Below are positions 17,191 to 25,577 of a stretch of 39,035 nucleotides of DNA, piece by piece (within the stretch, counting starts at the first letter, position 1; every line of letters begins with the position of its first letter). Source of the DNA: an uncultured Lachnospiraceae bacterium (GTDB taxonomy: Bacteria > Bacillota > Clostridia > Lachnospirales > Lachnospiraceae); assembly GCA_944376425.1 (NCBI GenBank), contig CALWCS010000019.1, positions 1-39,035 of the forward strand, written 5' to 3'. A model generated the notes under the pieces. That model saw only the letters and a list, made by a program, of their open reading frames with translations, was not told where the DNA came from and did no database searches. The translations under genes were made by a program, and so were the position numbers.

Positions 17191-17350
17191 AAGAAGAATT
17201 GCTGGGATTCTGAAAAACAGAGTCCGGCAATTCGTCTTGTTCTTGTTTTACAGAAAAAATGCGTAAAACAAAACGCTCCGCAGGATCGCACAGCGGCGAG
17301 GATATCGAGATGTCGCTGAGACGACCCGCCGCAGGGGGTGGATCTCATTT
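17191..17350 (+). promoter_or_regulatory. Structured gap between rpsD and rpoA
   Basis: A long hairpin starts 15 nt after the rpsD stop: GAATTGCTGGGATTCT (17196-17211) with AGAGTCCGGCAATTC (17219-17233), with one bulged G and two wobble pairs, extended outward by AAGA/TCTT. A perfect 9-bp hairpin TTGTTTTAC/GTAAAACAA (17243-17251 with 17263-17271) follows, then a GC-rich part with GCGGCG/CGCCGC around 17294-17334. No clean promoter was seen, so rpoA is probably cotranscribed and modulated through this RNA. Confidence 0.6.
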
Positions 17351-17428
17351 GGAGAGATTCTTTCTTGTGGACATCCGTGATTTTGTCACCCTCAAAAAAA
17401 TGATGACCCAAAAGGAGGGGCTTTTCTA

Positions 17429-18388
17429 GTGTTCGATTTTAATAAACCCAAAATAGAGATAGCTGAGATATCAGAAGATAAAAAATACGGCAGATTTGTT
17501 GTAGAGCCGCTGGAAAGAGGTTATGGAACGACTCTGGGGAATTCTCTGAGAAGAATTATGCTTTCTTCTTTGCCGGGTGCTGCTGTAAGCCAGGTAAAGA
17601 TTGAAGGTGTGCTGCATGAGTTCAGCTCCATTCCAGGTGTCAAGGAAGACGTCACAGAGATCATAATGAACATCAAATCCCTGGCAATTCAAAACAAAAG
17701 TGAAACGAATGAGGCAAAAGTAGCTTATATTGAATTCGAGGGCGAAGGTGTTGTGACGGCTGCTGACATTCAGGTTGATCAGGATATTGAGATCATGAAT
17801 CCAGATCAGATTATCGCTACCTTAAACGGTGGACCGGACAGCAAATTATATATGGAATTGACGATTACAAAAGGACGCGGCTATGTAAGCGCTGAAAAAG
17901 GGAAAAGTGAAGATATGCCGATCGGCGTAATTGCAGTGGATTCTATTTATACGCCGGTAGAACGTGTAAATCTGATGGTAGAAAACACACGTGTAGGACA
18001 GATTACGGACTATGATAAGCTGACATTGGATGTCTATACAAATGGTACGCTGGCTCCTGACGAAGCAGTCAGCTTAGCTGCAAAAGTATTGAGTGAACAT
18101 TTAAGCCTGTTTATTGATCTTTCTGAAAACGCGAAATCGGCAGAGATTATGGTGGAAAAGGAAGACAATGAAAAGGAAAAGGTTCTGGAGATGAGCATCG
18201 ACGAATTAGAGTTATCGGTTCGTTCTTACAACTGCTTAAAGAGAGCCGGAATCAATACAGTGGAAGAGTTATGCAACAGAACTTCAGAAGATATGATGAA
18301 GGTAAGAAATCTGGGACGTAAATCTTTAGAAGAAGTATTAGGAAAATTAAAAGAACTTGGACTTCAGTTAAATCCAAGTGATGAATAG
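17429..18388 (+). CDS. rpoA: RNA polymerase subunit alpha
   Basis: 319 residues from a GTG start, with AAAAGGAGGGG 8 or so bases upstream. The N-terminal domain (about 1-230) dimerises and seeds assembly, with [21 protein letters not shown] at its core in conserved pieces. An acidic Lys/Glu linker follows, then the C-terminal domain (about 250-315) with [19 protein letters not shown] and [12 protein letters not shown], which contacts UP elements and activators. It sits between rpsD and rplQ as in most bacteria, but behind a large structured gap. Confidence 0.99.
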   Translation: MFDFNKPKIEIAEISEDKKYGRFVVEPLERGYGTTLGNSLRRIMLSSLPGAAVSQVKIEGVLHEFSSIPGVKEDVTEIIMNIKSLAIQNKSETNEAKVAYIEFEGEGVVTAADIQVDQDIEIMNPDQIIATLNGGPDSKLYMELTITKGRGYVSAEKGKSEDMPIGVIAVDSIYTPVERVNLMVENTRVGQITDYDKLTLDVYTNGTLAPDEAVSLAAKVLSEHLSLFIDLSENAKSAEIMVEKEDNEKEKVLEMSIDELELSVRSYNCLKRAGINTVEELCNRTSEDMMKVRNLGRKSLEEVLGKLKELGLQLNPSDE

Positions 18389-18558
18389 AAAGAGCGGAGA
18401 AAGCGAAAGACTTCGCAGACTCTGATCAGCCAGAGCCGGGATCATCCCGTCTGGTGAAACACATTAATGGAAAAAGTGACATGACAGTCACAAAAAAGCA
18501 TCCTGACAGTAAGACCAAAAGAGCATGTCATGATGTTCCACAGATGGAGGAATTTAAA

Positions 18559-19095
18559 ATGGCAGGTTATAGAAAACTTTCAAGAACTTCAGACCAGAGA
18601 AAAGCTCTGATCAGAAACCAGGTAACAGCATTGATCCACAATGGAAAAATTGTTACAACAGAAGCAAAGGCAAAAGAGATTCGTAAAGTTGCTGAAGGAC
18701 TGATTGCATTAGCAGTAAGAGAAAGAGACAACTTTGAAATGGTTACGGTTACAGCAAAAGTAGCACGGAAAGACAAAGACGGCAAGAGAGTAAAAGAAGT
18801 TGTAGATGGAAAGAAAGTAACAGTATACGACGAAGTACAGAAAGAAGTAAAGAAAGATAACGCTTCCAGACTTCATGCCAGAAGACAGATGTTAAAAGTT
18901 TTATATCCAGTAAAATCTGTTCCGGCTGAAGCATCAGGAAAGAAGAAAAACACAAAAGAAGTTGATTTGGTTGCAAAATTATTCGATGAGATTGCTCCAA
19001 AATATGCAAACCGCAATGGCGGTTATACGAGAATCGTTAAGATTGGTCAGCGTAAAGGCGATGCTGCGATGGAAGTTCTCTTAGAGTTAGTATAA
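18559..19095 (+). CDS. rplQ: 50S ribosomal protein L17, long form
   Basis: 178 residues, against 127 in E. coli. The N-terminal core (GYRKLSRTSDQRKALIRNQ) and C-terminal core (AKLFDEIAPKYANRNGGYTRI) are normal. The extra length is two Lys/Glu/Val-rich insertions at about residues 58-104 and 116-134. The frame runs back to 18454, but GGAGG at about 18546-18550 fits ATG 18559. The 170-nt gap before it holds small palindromes such as CGGGATCATCCCG. It ends the operon; a terminator starts 20 nt after the stop. Confidence 0.97.
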   Translation: MAGYRKLSRTSDQRKALIRNQVTALIHNGKIVTTEAKAKEIRKVAEGLIALAVRERDNFEMVTVTAKVARKDKDGKRVKEVVDGKKVTVYDEVQKEVKKDNASRLHARRQMLKVLYPVKSVPAEASGKKKNTKEVDLVAKLFDEIAPKYANRNGGYTRIVKIGQRKGDAAMEVLLELV

Positions 19096-19115
19096 TAAAA
19101 ACCGAAGAAATCAGA

Positions 19116-19152
19116 GACTGTCATGGATATCATGGCAGTCATTTTTTATTTC
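19116..19152 (+). terminator. Terminator of the alpha operon
   Basis: GACTGTCATG (19116-19125) with CATGGCAGTC (19131-19140), 10 bp with one G-U pair and a GATAT loop, followed by ATTTTTTATTT. Confidence 0.9.
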
Positions 19153-19250
19153 AAAGAAAAGTCTTCCAATTTTTCTTTCGGAATAAAAGCTCTGATATGA
19201 TAATAAAAAACCATGATTCTGGAGAAATTTCAGAAGAAAAAAGGAGTCAG

Positions 19251-20177
19251 ATGATGGAAAAAGAAAAAAAAATCTGGGAAGAAGATATGAAATCATGTAC
19301 ATTATGTCCAAGAAACTGTAAAGTGGATCGTTTCAGCGGAAATACAGGATTTTGCCGAGTATCCGCAAAATTGAAAGCGGCGCGTGCAGCGCTTCATTTC
19401 TGGGAGGAACCGTGTATTTCAGGAACGCGTGGTTCTGGAGCTGTTTTCTTTTCCGGATGTTCTATGGGATGTGTTTTTTGTCAGAACGAACCGATTTCCC
19501 ATGGAAAAACAGGAAAAGAAATTACAGTCGGTCATCTGGCTGAAATTTTTTTAAAACTGCAAGATGAAAAAAAGGCACACAATATTAATTTAGTCACACC
19601 GACTCATTATGTTCCACAGATAGCAGAAGCATTAGAGATCTCAAAAAAGCAGGGATTAATGATTCCGATTGTCTATAACAGCAGTGCATATGAAAAGGCA
19701 GAGACCTTAAAAAGGATGGAAGGTCTTGTAGATATCTATCTGCCGGATTTCAAATATCTGGACAGAGAAATCGCAAAAAAATATTCTCATGCGGAAGACT
19801 ATGGTTTCTGGGCAAAACAGGCATTGAAAGAAATGGTGCGTCAAGTGCCGTTTCCCAAATTTGGAGAAGACGGTATGATGCAAAAAGGTGTCATTGTGCG
19901 TCATTTGCTACTGCCCGGATGCAGAAAAGATTCTAAAAAGGTACTTCAATATTTAAAAGACACATATGGAAATCACATCTATATCAGTCTGATGAATCAG
20001 TATACACCAATGCCGGAAATTTCTCAGTATCCTGAGCTGAATCGTAAAATCACAAAACGGGAGTATGAATGGGTCATAGATTATGCGCTCTCGATCGGAA
20101 TAGAGAACGGATTTATTCAAGAAGGAAATACAGCTCAGGAAAGTTTCATACCACCGTTTGACGGAGAAGGATTATAA
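19251..20177 (+). CDS. PflA/PflX-like radical SAM protein
   Basis: 308 residues from ATG 19251; ATG 19254 is equally possible with AAGGAG upstream. The open frame back to 19197 has no ribosome binding site. Numbered from 19251, C70, C74 and C77 form the C-x3-C-x2-C radical SAM cluster (GCSMGCVFCQN). An N-terminal cysteine set, C16, C19, C23 and C35, is typical of the COG1313 group, relatives of pyruvate formate-lyase activating enzyme. No glycyl-radical enzyme gene is nearby, so the target is unknown. The stop lies 11 bases from the stop of the convergent AraC gene with no terminator between. Confidence 0.85.
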   Translation: MMEKEKKIWEEDMKSCTLCPRNCKVDRFSGNTGFCRVSAKLKAARAALHFWEEPCISGTRGSGAVFFSGCSMGCVFCQNEPISHGKTGKEITVGHLAEIFLKLQDEKKAHNINLVTPTHYVPQIAEALEISKKQGLMIPIVYNSSAYEKAETLKRMEGLVDIYLPDFKYLDREIAKKYSHAEDYGFWAKQALKEMVRQVPFPKFGEDGMMQKGVIVRHLLLPGCRKDSKKVLQYLKDTYGNHIYISLMNQYTPMPEISQYPELNRKITKREYEWVIDYALSIGIENGFIQEGNTAQESFIPPFDGEGL

Positions 20178-20188
20178 CAATGGGTTGC

Positions 20189-21040
20189 TTAAGACCATTC
20201 ACTGTTTTGATTGTGACGTTTCTGATATTCTGTAGGTGACATTCCTTTGTGCTTATGGAATGCTTTGGAAAAATAAAGGCTGTTGTCAAAACCGACAGAA
20301 TTAGCAATCGAGGTAATGGAGAGATCAGAGGATTTCAGCAAAAAACATGCCTGCTTTAAACGAAAAGTTGTCAGAAATTCTTTTGGAGACTGTCCTATAC
20401 ATTCCTGAAAAGCACGAAATAAATGGCTGCGGCTGATACCGGCATATTCGGCGATATCTTCGACAGTAATAGGATAAGAATAATGAGAAGAGATATATTC
20501 AATACTTTTTTGGACATAAGTATCGTAGGTACCGCGTTTTTTTCGGATGCTGCTGTCTTTCATAAAAATGGCAAGCGCAGTGTAGAGATTCCCTGTCATT
20601 TCTACCGCATTTTTAAAATCATTACCACGAATCGCATAGATATGAAGAAACTGTTCTTGAATTTTTTTACCGAAAGCACAGGAAAATAAGACAGGAGAAG
20701 ATTCAGAAAAATCAGTAGCACCAAGAATCGAAGAAGCATCACTTCCTGAAAAACCAATCCAGCAGTATTCCCAGGGGTCTTTTTGGTCTGCATAATAGAG
20801 AATTTCTTGATTGGGATAGACAAGAAAACAGTCTCCGGCACATAAAGTATAGACTTTTCCGTTGACTTTAAAATATCCTTTTCCGGAAATGATATAATGA
20901 ATCAAATAGTGATTGCGGATTCCAGGTCCCCAGGTATAAAGAGGTTCACATTTCTGATAACCGACATTATAGACAGAAAGAGAGACGAGATCTTTTTCTG
21001 AGACAATATAAGAATTTTTAAAAATTTCATCCATAGCCAT
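20189..21040 (-). CDS. AraC-family transcriptional regulator
   Basis: 283 residues. The N-terminal half (about 20-150) is a cupin-type sensing domain with HYIISGKGYFKVNGKVY and GDCFLVYPNQ. The C-terminal 100 residues hold the two helix-turn-helix motifs, ITVEDIAEYAGISRSHLFRAF and SITSIANSVGFDNSLYFSKAF in overlapping pieces, and the closing G-M-S-P-x-E-Y. This type usually controls sugar use genes. It is divergent from galE, a possible target, though regulation of distant genes is equally likely. AGAAAGGA precedes the start on the minus strand. Confidence 0.95.
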   Translation of the reverse strand: MAMDEIFKNSYIVSEKDLVSLSVYNVGYQKCEPLYTWGPGIRNHYLIHYIISGKGYFKVNGKVYTLCAGDCFLVYPNQEILYYADQKDPWEYCWIGFSGSDASSILGATDFSESSPVLFSCAFGKKIQEQFLHIYAIRGNDFKNAVEMTGNLYTALAIFMKDSSIRKKRGTYDTYVQKSIEYISSHYSYPITVEDIAEYAGISRSHLFRAFQECIGQSPKEFLTTFRLKQACFLLKSSDLSITSIANSVGFDNSLYFSKAFHKHKGMSPTEYQKRHNQNSEWS

Positions 21041-21086
21041 AATCCTTTCTTTAAATTAAAATAAGAGAGAGAGAATTTCTAAGATC

Positions 21087-21115
21087 AGTATAGTCAGAGA
21101 AAAGAAATTATGCAA
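21087..21115 (-). promoter_or_regulatory. Promoter of the AraC-family gene
   Basis: On the minus strand TTGCAT (21115-21110), exactly 17 bp, then TATACT (21092-21087), about 47 nt before the start codon. Confidence 0.65.
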
Positions 21116-21149
21116 CAAAATTACATAAAATTGAGCAGTTTCTGTCTTT

Positions 21150-21179
21150 TTTTTTTAGAGATCAGTGATACACTATAAG
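21150..21179 (+). promoter_or_regulatory. Possible galE promoter
   Basis: TATAAG at 21174-21179 with a T-run in the -35 position (21150-21156) and no good -35 match. A weak core promoter of this kind would fit an activated gene. Spacing to galE is about 58 nt. Confidence 0.35.
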
Positions 21180-21237
21180 CGTAAAGAAAAGGAAGCTTGA
21201 AAAGGCAAAACGTGAAAAATCGGAGGAGGAAAACGAT

Positions 21238-22260
21238 ATGTCAATTTTAGTTACAGGTGGAGCAGGCTATATTGGAAGTCATACTTGTGTAGAGCTGCTG
21301 AATCAGGGATACGATGTAGTAGTAGTAGACAATCTGGCAAATTCCAGCAAAAAATCGCTGGAAAGAGTAGAAGAAATCACAGGCAAAAAACTGACTTTTT
21401 ATGAAGCAGATCTGCTGGATAAATGCGCAGTAGAAGAAATCTTTGAAAAAGAAAAGATTGATTCCGTGATCCATTTTGCAGGTTTGAAAGCAGTTGGAGA
21501 ATCTGTGGCAAAGCCAATCGAATACTATTACAATAACATTACAGGAACCTTGATTCTGTGCGATGTGATGAGAGAACATGGTGTAAAAAACATTGTATTC
21601 AGCTCTTCTGCGACCGTTTATGGCGACCCGGCTTTTGTACCGATTACAGAAGAATGCCCGAAGGGAAAAATTACCAATCCATACGGACAGACAAAATCGA
21701 TGCTGGAACAGATTTTGACGGATATCCACACAGCAGATCCAGAGTGGAATGTGATTCTGCTGCGTTACTTTAATCCAATCGGAGCACATAAGTCCGGAAA
21801 AATCGGAGAAGATCCAAAAGGTATTCCGAACAATCTGCTTCCTTATATTGCACAGGTAGCAGTTGGTAAACTGGAATGTCTGGGCGTATTTGGAAATGAT
21901 TATGATACACCGGATGGAACAGGAGTCCGTGATTATATTCATGTAGTGGACTTGGCGCAGGGACATGTAAAAGCGATTGAAAAGCTGGCTGAGAAAAAAG
22001 GAGTCCTGATTTATAACTTGGGCACAGGAAAAGGCTACAGTGTTATGGATGTACTCCACGCATTTGAAAAAGCATGCGGCAAAAAACTCAATTATCAGAT
22101 TAAACCAAGAAGACCAGGCGATATCGCAACATGTTACGCAGATCCGTCAAAGGCAAAAGCAGAATTAGGATGGGAAGCAAAATACGGTATTGATGAGATG
22201 TGCGAGGATTCTTGGAGATGGCAGTCCAACAATCCAAACGGATATGATGATCAGAAATAA
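21238..22260 (+). CDS. galE: UDP-glucose 4-epimerase
   Basis: 340 residues, the usual length. It interconverts UDP-glucose and UDP-galactose in the Leloir pathway and supplies UDP-galactose for polysaccharides. The NAD-binding GGAGYIGSH is at residues 7-15, SSSATVYG at 122-129 supplies the catalytic serine, and Y149-x3-K153 is the short-chain dehydrogenase pair. The C-terminal GTGKGYSVMDV and RRPGDIATCYAD segments are typical of GalE. GGAGGAAAACG precedes the ATG. It is a single gene ending at a terminator; galK and galT are not in the window. Confidence 0.97.
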   Translation: MSILVTGGAGYIGSHTCVELLNQGYDVVVVDNLANSSKKSLERVEEITGKKLTFYEADLLDKCAVEEIFEKEKIDSVIHFAGLKAVGESVAKPIEYYYNNITGTLILCDVMREHGVKNIVFSSSATVYGDPAFVPITEECPKGKITNPYGQTKSMLEQILTDIHTADPEWNVILLRYFNPIGAHKSGKIGEDPKGIPNNLLPYIAQVAVGKLECLGVFGNDYDTPDGTGVRDYIHVVDLAQGHVKAIEKLAEKKGVLIYNLGTGKGYSVMDVLHAFEKACGKKLNYQIKPRRPGDIATCYADPSKAKAELGWEAKYGIDEMCEDSWRWQSNNPNGYDDQK

Positions 22261-22281
22261 AAGGACATAAAACAAGGAAGA

Positions 22282-22325
22282 AAGAGGAGTCTCCCCAGAT
22301 AAAAAGGAGGAGATTCCTCTTTTTT
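22282..22325 (+). terminator. Terminator of galE
   Basis: AGAGGA and TCTCC (from 22283) pair with GGAGA and TCCTCT (ending 22320), one mismatch between the two stem parts, followed by a T-run to 22325. Confidence 0.8.
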
Positions 22326-22364
22326 ACGATATAGAATGGTTATTGTATAAAAAAACCTCCGGAC

Positions 22365-22393
22365 TTGTAAGAAACGGTATTTTGTGGTACGAT
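22365..22393 (+). promoter_or_regulatory. Promoter of the DUF3783-ftsW group
   Basis: TTGTAA (22365-22370), 17 bp, TACGAT (22388-22393), about 87 nt before the first gene. Confidence 0.55.
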
Positions 22394-22479
22394 AAAAAAA
22401 TAGGAGAAATTACTGTATGATTTAAGGATGAGAAAAATACTGCAGGATTATAAAATGAAAAGAAGAAAGGAATATCAAA

Positions 22480-22884
22480 ATGAAACATCAGGGAATCGTG
22501 TTAATCTATGAATGGGAAAGAGAAAAAGAGAGACAATTCCGCCGCTTTTGTGAAATCAAGGATATTAAGGTAAAAAGTATCTCTCCTGACTTATACAGTG
22601 AAACGATGGGAGTTCTGGCCGAAATCAGCGGAATAAGAAAAAACGGGAAACAGGATTTGGGCGGAAAGCTTGGGGAAGAGATGATGGTATTTGCAGGGAT
22701 GGACAGTGAGAAAATAGGTCATTTTTTAGATACTTGCTATATGGCAGGTATCCGGTCTGTACAGCTGAAAGCTGTGATCACTCCTTATAATATATTCTGG
22801 AATTCACGTCAGCTGTATCAGGAACTGAAAAAGGAACGGGAATCATTGTTAAGTACAAGGAGTGAAAATACAGAAGATTTATGA
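22480..22884 (+). CDS. DUF3783-like protein
   Basis: 134 residues, cytosolic. The C-terminal half fits the DUF3783 pattern by eye: MMVFAGMDSEKIGHFLD, then a stretch with LKAVITPYNIFWNSRQLYQE and a Glu-rich end. The N-terminal part (residues 1-55) starts like a small alpha/beta fold. The function of the family is unknown. Its stop overlaps the start of the FtsW-like gene by four bases (ATGA), so the two are coupled, and a link to cell-wall synthesis or its control is a fair guess. GAAAGGAAT lies upstream. Confidence 0.75.
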   Translation: MKHQGIVLIYEWEREKERQFRRFCEIKDIKVKSISPDLYSETMGVLAEISGIRKNGKQDLGGKLGEEMMVFAGMDSEKIGHFLDTCYMAGIRSVQLKAVITPYNIFWNSRQLYQELKKERESLLSTRSENTEDL

Positions 22885-24116
22885 AAGAGAGATTTAAAAG
22901 ATTTAAAAATTTTTTAAACAATACCGATCGCGTAGATTTGAAAATTATTCTTGCTGTTACATTCCTGTGTGCTTTCGGATGCATGATGGTTTATTCAGCC
23001 TCCAGTTATGTCTGCAGTGTAAGTGAAGACTTTAACTATGACAGTACGTATCTGTTAAAAAGACAGTTTCTGTTTATTGCAGGCGGATTTGTTGCCATGA
23101 TTGTCATACAGTATCTGGACTATCATATACTTTATCGGCTAAAAGGGAAGATTTATTTTATTATAGTCATTTTAATTTTACTGCTTTTGACCCCTCTAGG
23201 AGATGAAGCAAACGGAGCAGTCAGATGGCTGAGAATAGGTCCTATCACAATCCATGTCGGAGAATTATCAAAGATTCTTCTGATTGTGTATCTTGCTTAT
23301 ATGATGGCAGAATATGTTAATGCGAAGGACAAAGTTTCGAATGTAATCCGTCTGTGGATGTATTCCGGAGTTTTATGCGGGTTGATTTTAGTGATTTCCA
23401 GTAATCTTTCCACGGCATTAATTATGGTAATGATTACTTTCGGTATGACATTTATCTGGTCAAATACGACAAAATTTCATCTGGTCGCAATCGGTCTTGC
23501 CATTGCGATTGTAGGAGTGGCGCTTTTGTACCTCTATTTTAATCTGCCGGAACCAGAAGTAGCCGAGGGACTTCACTATCAGATTAAAAGAATTTTAGGG
23601 TGGATGGCACCGGAAAAATATAAGGATGTATTTAGCGATCAGATTCTTCAGTCCCTCTATGCAGTCGGATCGGGCGGATTCTTTGGCAAAGGGCTGGGGA
23701 ATAGTGTTCAGAAGTTGACGAAAATACCGGAACCGCAAAATGATATGATTTTTGCAATCATCTGTGAGGAACTTGGTATCTTTGGAGCAATGATTGTTTT
23801 GATTTTGATGGGATATCTGATTCTTCAGCTGATTCGTGTGGCAATGGATGCAAATGATCTGTACGGAGGTCTGATTGCGGGCGGAGTGGCAATGCATCTA
23901 AGCTTTCAGACAATTATCAATGTCTCTGTTGCACTTAATGTATTTCCAAATACAGGAGTCAGTCTGCCTTTTATCAGTTATGGAGGAACTTCGATGCTCT
24001 TAATGCTGGCAGAAATCGGACTTGTACTGTCGATCAGAAGATACCGTATGCTGAGAAGTTTTGAAAAACAGGTAAAAATACAAAAAGCAGGATTGAATTA
24101 TTATAGATACCGCTGA
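22881..24116 (+). CDS. FtsW/RodA/SpoVE-family glycosyltransferase
   Basis: 411 residues with about ten membrane helices. SEDS proteins polymerise lipid II into glycan strands at the septum (FtsW), side wall (RodA) or spore cortex (SpoVE). Visible signatures are MMVYSASSY near the start, GAVRWLRIGPITIHVGELSK, the segment EPQNDMIFAIICEELGIFGA and PFISYGGTSMLLMLAEIGL. The NDMIFAIICEELG and ISYGGTS motifs favour FtsW or SpoVE over RodA. No partner penicillin-binding protein gene is adjacent, so the exact branch cannot be fixed. It overlaps the DUF3783-like gene by 4 bases. Confidence 0.9.
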   Translation: MKERFKRFKNFLNNTDRVDLKIILAVTFLCAFGCMMVYSASSYVCSVSEDFNYDSTYLLKRQFLFIAGGFVAMIVIQYLDYHILYRLKGKIYFIIVILILLLLTPLGDEANGAVRWLRIGPITIHVGELSKILLIVYLAYMMAEYVNAKDKVSNVIRLWMYSGVLCGLILVISSNLSTALIMVMITFGMTFIWSNTTKFHLVAIGLAIAIVGVALLYLYFNLPEPEVAEGLHYQIKRILGWMAPEKYKDVFSDQILQSLYAVGSGGFFGKGLGNSVQKLTKIPEPQNDMIFAIICEELGIFGAMIVLILMGYLILQLIRVAMDANDLYGGLIAGGVAMHLSFQTIINVSVALNVFPNTGVSLPFISYGGTSMLLMLAEIGLVLSIRRYRMLRSFEKQVKIQKAGLNYYRYR

Positions 24117-24177
24117 GAAAATCTGGGAGAGAAAGCGGTAAAATCTCAAAAGAAGGGGAAAGAGAAGAGGAGGAAAT

Positions 24178-24519
24178 ATGATGGGCAGATGGAAATTAGC
24201 GGATGTAAGAAAAAGTAAGACAATGGGAAACTTTGAAGCGCTGTTTACGATTGACAATGAAGAAAATGAAAGAAGTTATGTACTTTATACCGATCACTCG
24301 ATAGATGAGGAAGGAAATATCAATGTATATGCTTCCTTCTTTGATGGTTCTAGAGGGACAGAAGAATTGTATCCTTTAGAATCAGACGAGGAATGGAAGA
24401 TGATGGAAGAAATTCTTACGGAAGTAGAGCGAGGTCTGCAAGAAGGATTAGAAGAAGAAGAAATGAGTGAGGAAGATTTTCTTCAAGTTGATTTAAATGA
24501 AAAAAATCAGCTGAATTGA
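24178..24519 (+). CDS. DUF1292-like protein
   Basis: 113 residues, very acidic. The segment FTIDNEENERSYVLYTDHS with INVYASFFDG and a following acidic helix matches the DUF1292 (YrzB-like) layout common in Firmicutes. The function is unknown. GAGGAGG lies before two adjacent ATGs (24178 and 24181). It follows the FtsW-like gene by 61 nt and probably shares its transcript, which ends at the bidirectional terminator downstream. Confidence 0.8.
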   Translation: MMGRWKLADVRKSKTMGNFEALFTIDNEENERSYVLYTDHSIDEEGNINVYASFFDGSRGTEELYPLESDEEWKMMEEILTEVERGLQEGLEEEEMSEEDFLQVDLNEKNQLN

Positions 24520-24541
24520 CTGCAAAAGCTGGTCTGCTGTT

Positions 24542-24598
24542 CTAAAAAAGGTGAGGTATCGTCTGAAAACAAAAGATTAGATACGTCATCTTTTTTAG
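24542..24598. terminator. Bidirectional terminator
   Basis: CTAAAAAAG (24542-24550) with CTTTTTTAG (24590-24598), continued inward by TGA/TCA, GTATC/GATAC and TCT/AGA with single mismatches. A-runs and T-runs on both sides suit termination from both directions between the convergent genes ending at 24519 and 24623. Confidence 0.85.
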
Positions 24599-24622
24599 CG
24601 CAGAAATCAACAGCTTAGATTT

Positions 24623-25309
24623 TTAAGAACTTAAGATAGATTCTATAAGATTAGAAAAGCTGGTATGCGATACTCTGTCCTGAGAGAGGCAGTAATAAAC
24701 ATCATTGCGTTCCCATGCGGCATAAAAGGTTTCTGGACTTTGGGTATAGCCGAAGTAGACATCAGTAGAATGAATCGTTGTCTTAAAGTTTTCAGAAAAA
24801 AGTTCCTGCGGCGCTGGAGAAGCTGTAGTTGAGATTTCCAAAAATGCAGAACGGCGGTTGGAAGTATAGACCAGTTCTGCGAGGTTTCCTTTTTCTTCCC
24901 AGTTAGGATCGTAAAAGATAAGAATACGGTCTTGGCTGCATGTATAATTAGGAAGCAGCGAAGATAAATCTGTCTGAATTCTGGTTTCATATTCTTCCAG
25001 CGTTTCCGGAAGTTTATAAAGGCTTGTAGAGAAATCAGCAAAAATGGAATCTTCCGGGGCTAAATTTTCAATAATGGGATAGGGAATCAGCCTGAAACGG
25101 GAATACACCATAAAAAAAACAAAAGCGAGGCAAATGAGGATGGCACTTCCGATGAAGAGAGAAGGCTTAAAAGGATTTGGTTCTCGCCTTGGGTGAAGAC
25201 GCTTAGATCTTCCGGAAGTTTTAGAACTTCGAAGCGGTTTTCCAGAAGAAGAGCGGCTGTAAGAAACGATTCTGGAGTCAGATTTATGATAATTGGAATT
25301 TTGAATCAT
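24623..25309 (-). CDS. Single-pass membrane protein with extracellular domain
   Basis: 228 residues, not assigned to a named protein. Residues 1-48 are Ser/Arg/Lys-rich and cytoplasmic, 49-69 form one membrane helix, and about 155 residues lie outside. The end (FYAAWERNDVYYCLSQDRVS, then LIESI) resembles the C-terminal part of DUF4367-type domains seen in extracytoplasmic anti-sigma proteins; this is a by-eye resemblance only. AAGGAGG lies 7 bases before the start, supporting it. It is divergent from topB and ends in the shared terminator. Confidence 0.75.
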   Translation of the reverse strand: MIQNSNYHKSDSRIVSYSRSSSGKPLRSSKTSGRSKRLHPRREPNPFKPSLFIGSAILICLAFVFFMVYSRFRLIPYPIIENLAPEDSIFADFSTSLYKLPETLEEYETRIQTDLSSLLPNYTCSQDRILIFYDPNWEEKGNLAELVYTSNRRSAFLEISTTASPAPQELFSENFKTTIHSTDVYFGYTQSPETFYAAWERNDVYYCLSQDRVSHTSFSNLIESILSS

Positions 25310-25577
25310 GAAAAAACCTCCTTGTAACAGTACTTATCAATTGATGGACTCGAAAGATACACAAAAGAAAAAGAACGGCGCATCTTGGAGCCGGAATGCC
25401 GAATATCCTGAATCAGAAAAAATAAAAGTTTCGACCGGACAGAATCGACACAAATCTTATGAAATTTATTTTAAACGACAAAATGCAGAAGTGCAAGTCC
25501 TTCACAGAGGAAGAAAAAAGAATGGACTGTTTTCAGTTCCTGCAATACTGTGGAGGAAAAGAAAAATGGAGGTAAAA

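Noticed and set aside
21247..22059. 270-codon minus-strand frame opposite galE
   Set aside because: It mirrors the coding bias of galE and has no ribosome binding site; the galE motifs are complete.
25308..25577. N-terminal extension of topB
   Set aside because: The conserved N-terminus begins at the codon at 25578 with its own GGAGG; the extension has no family match and overlaps the divergent gene start.
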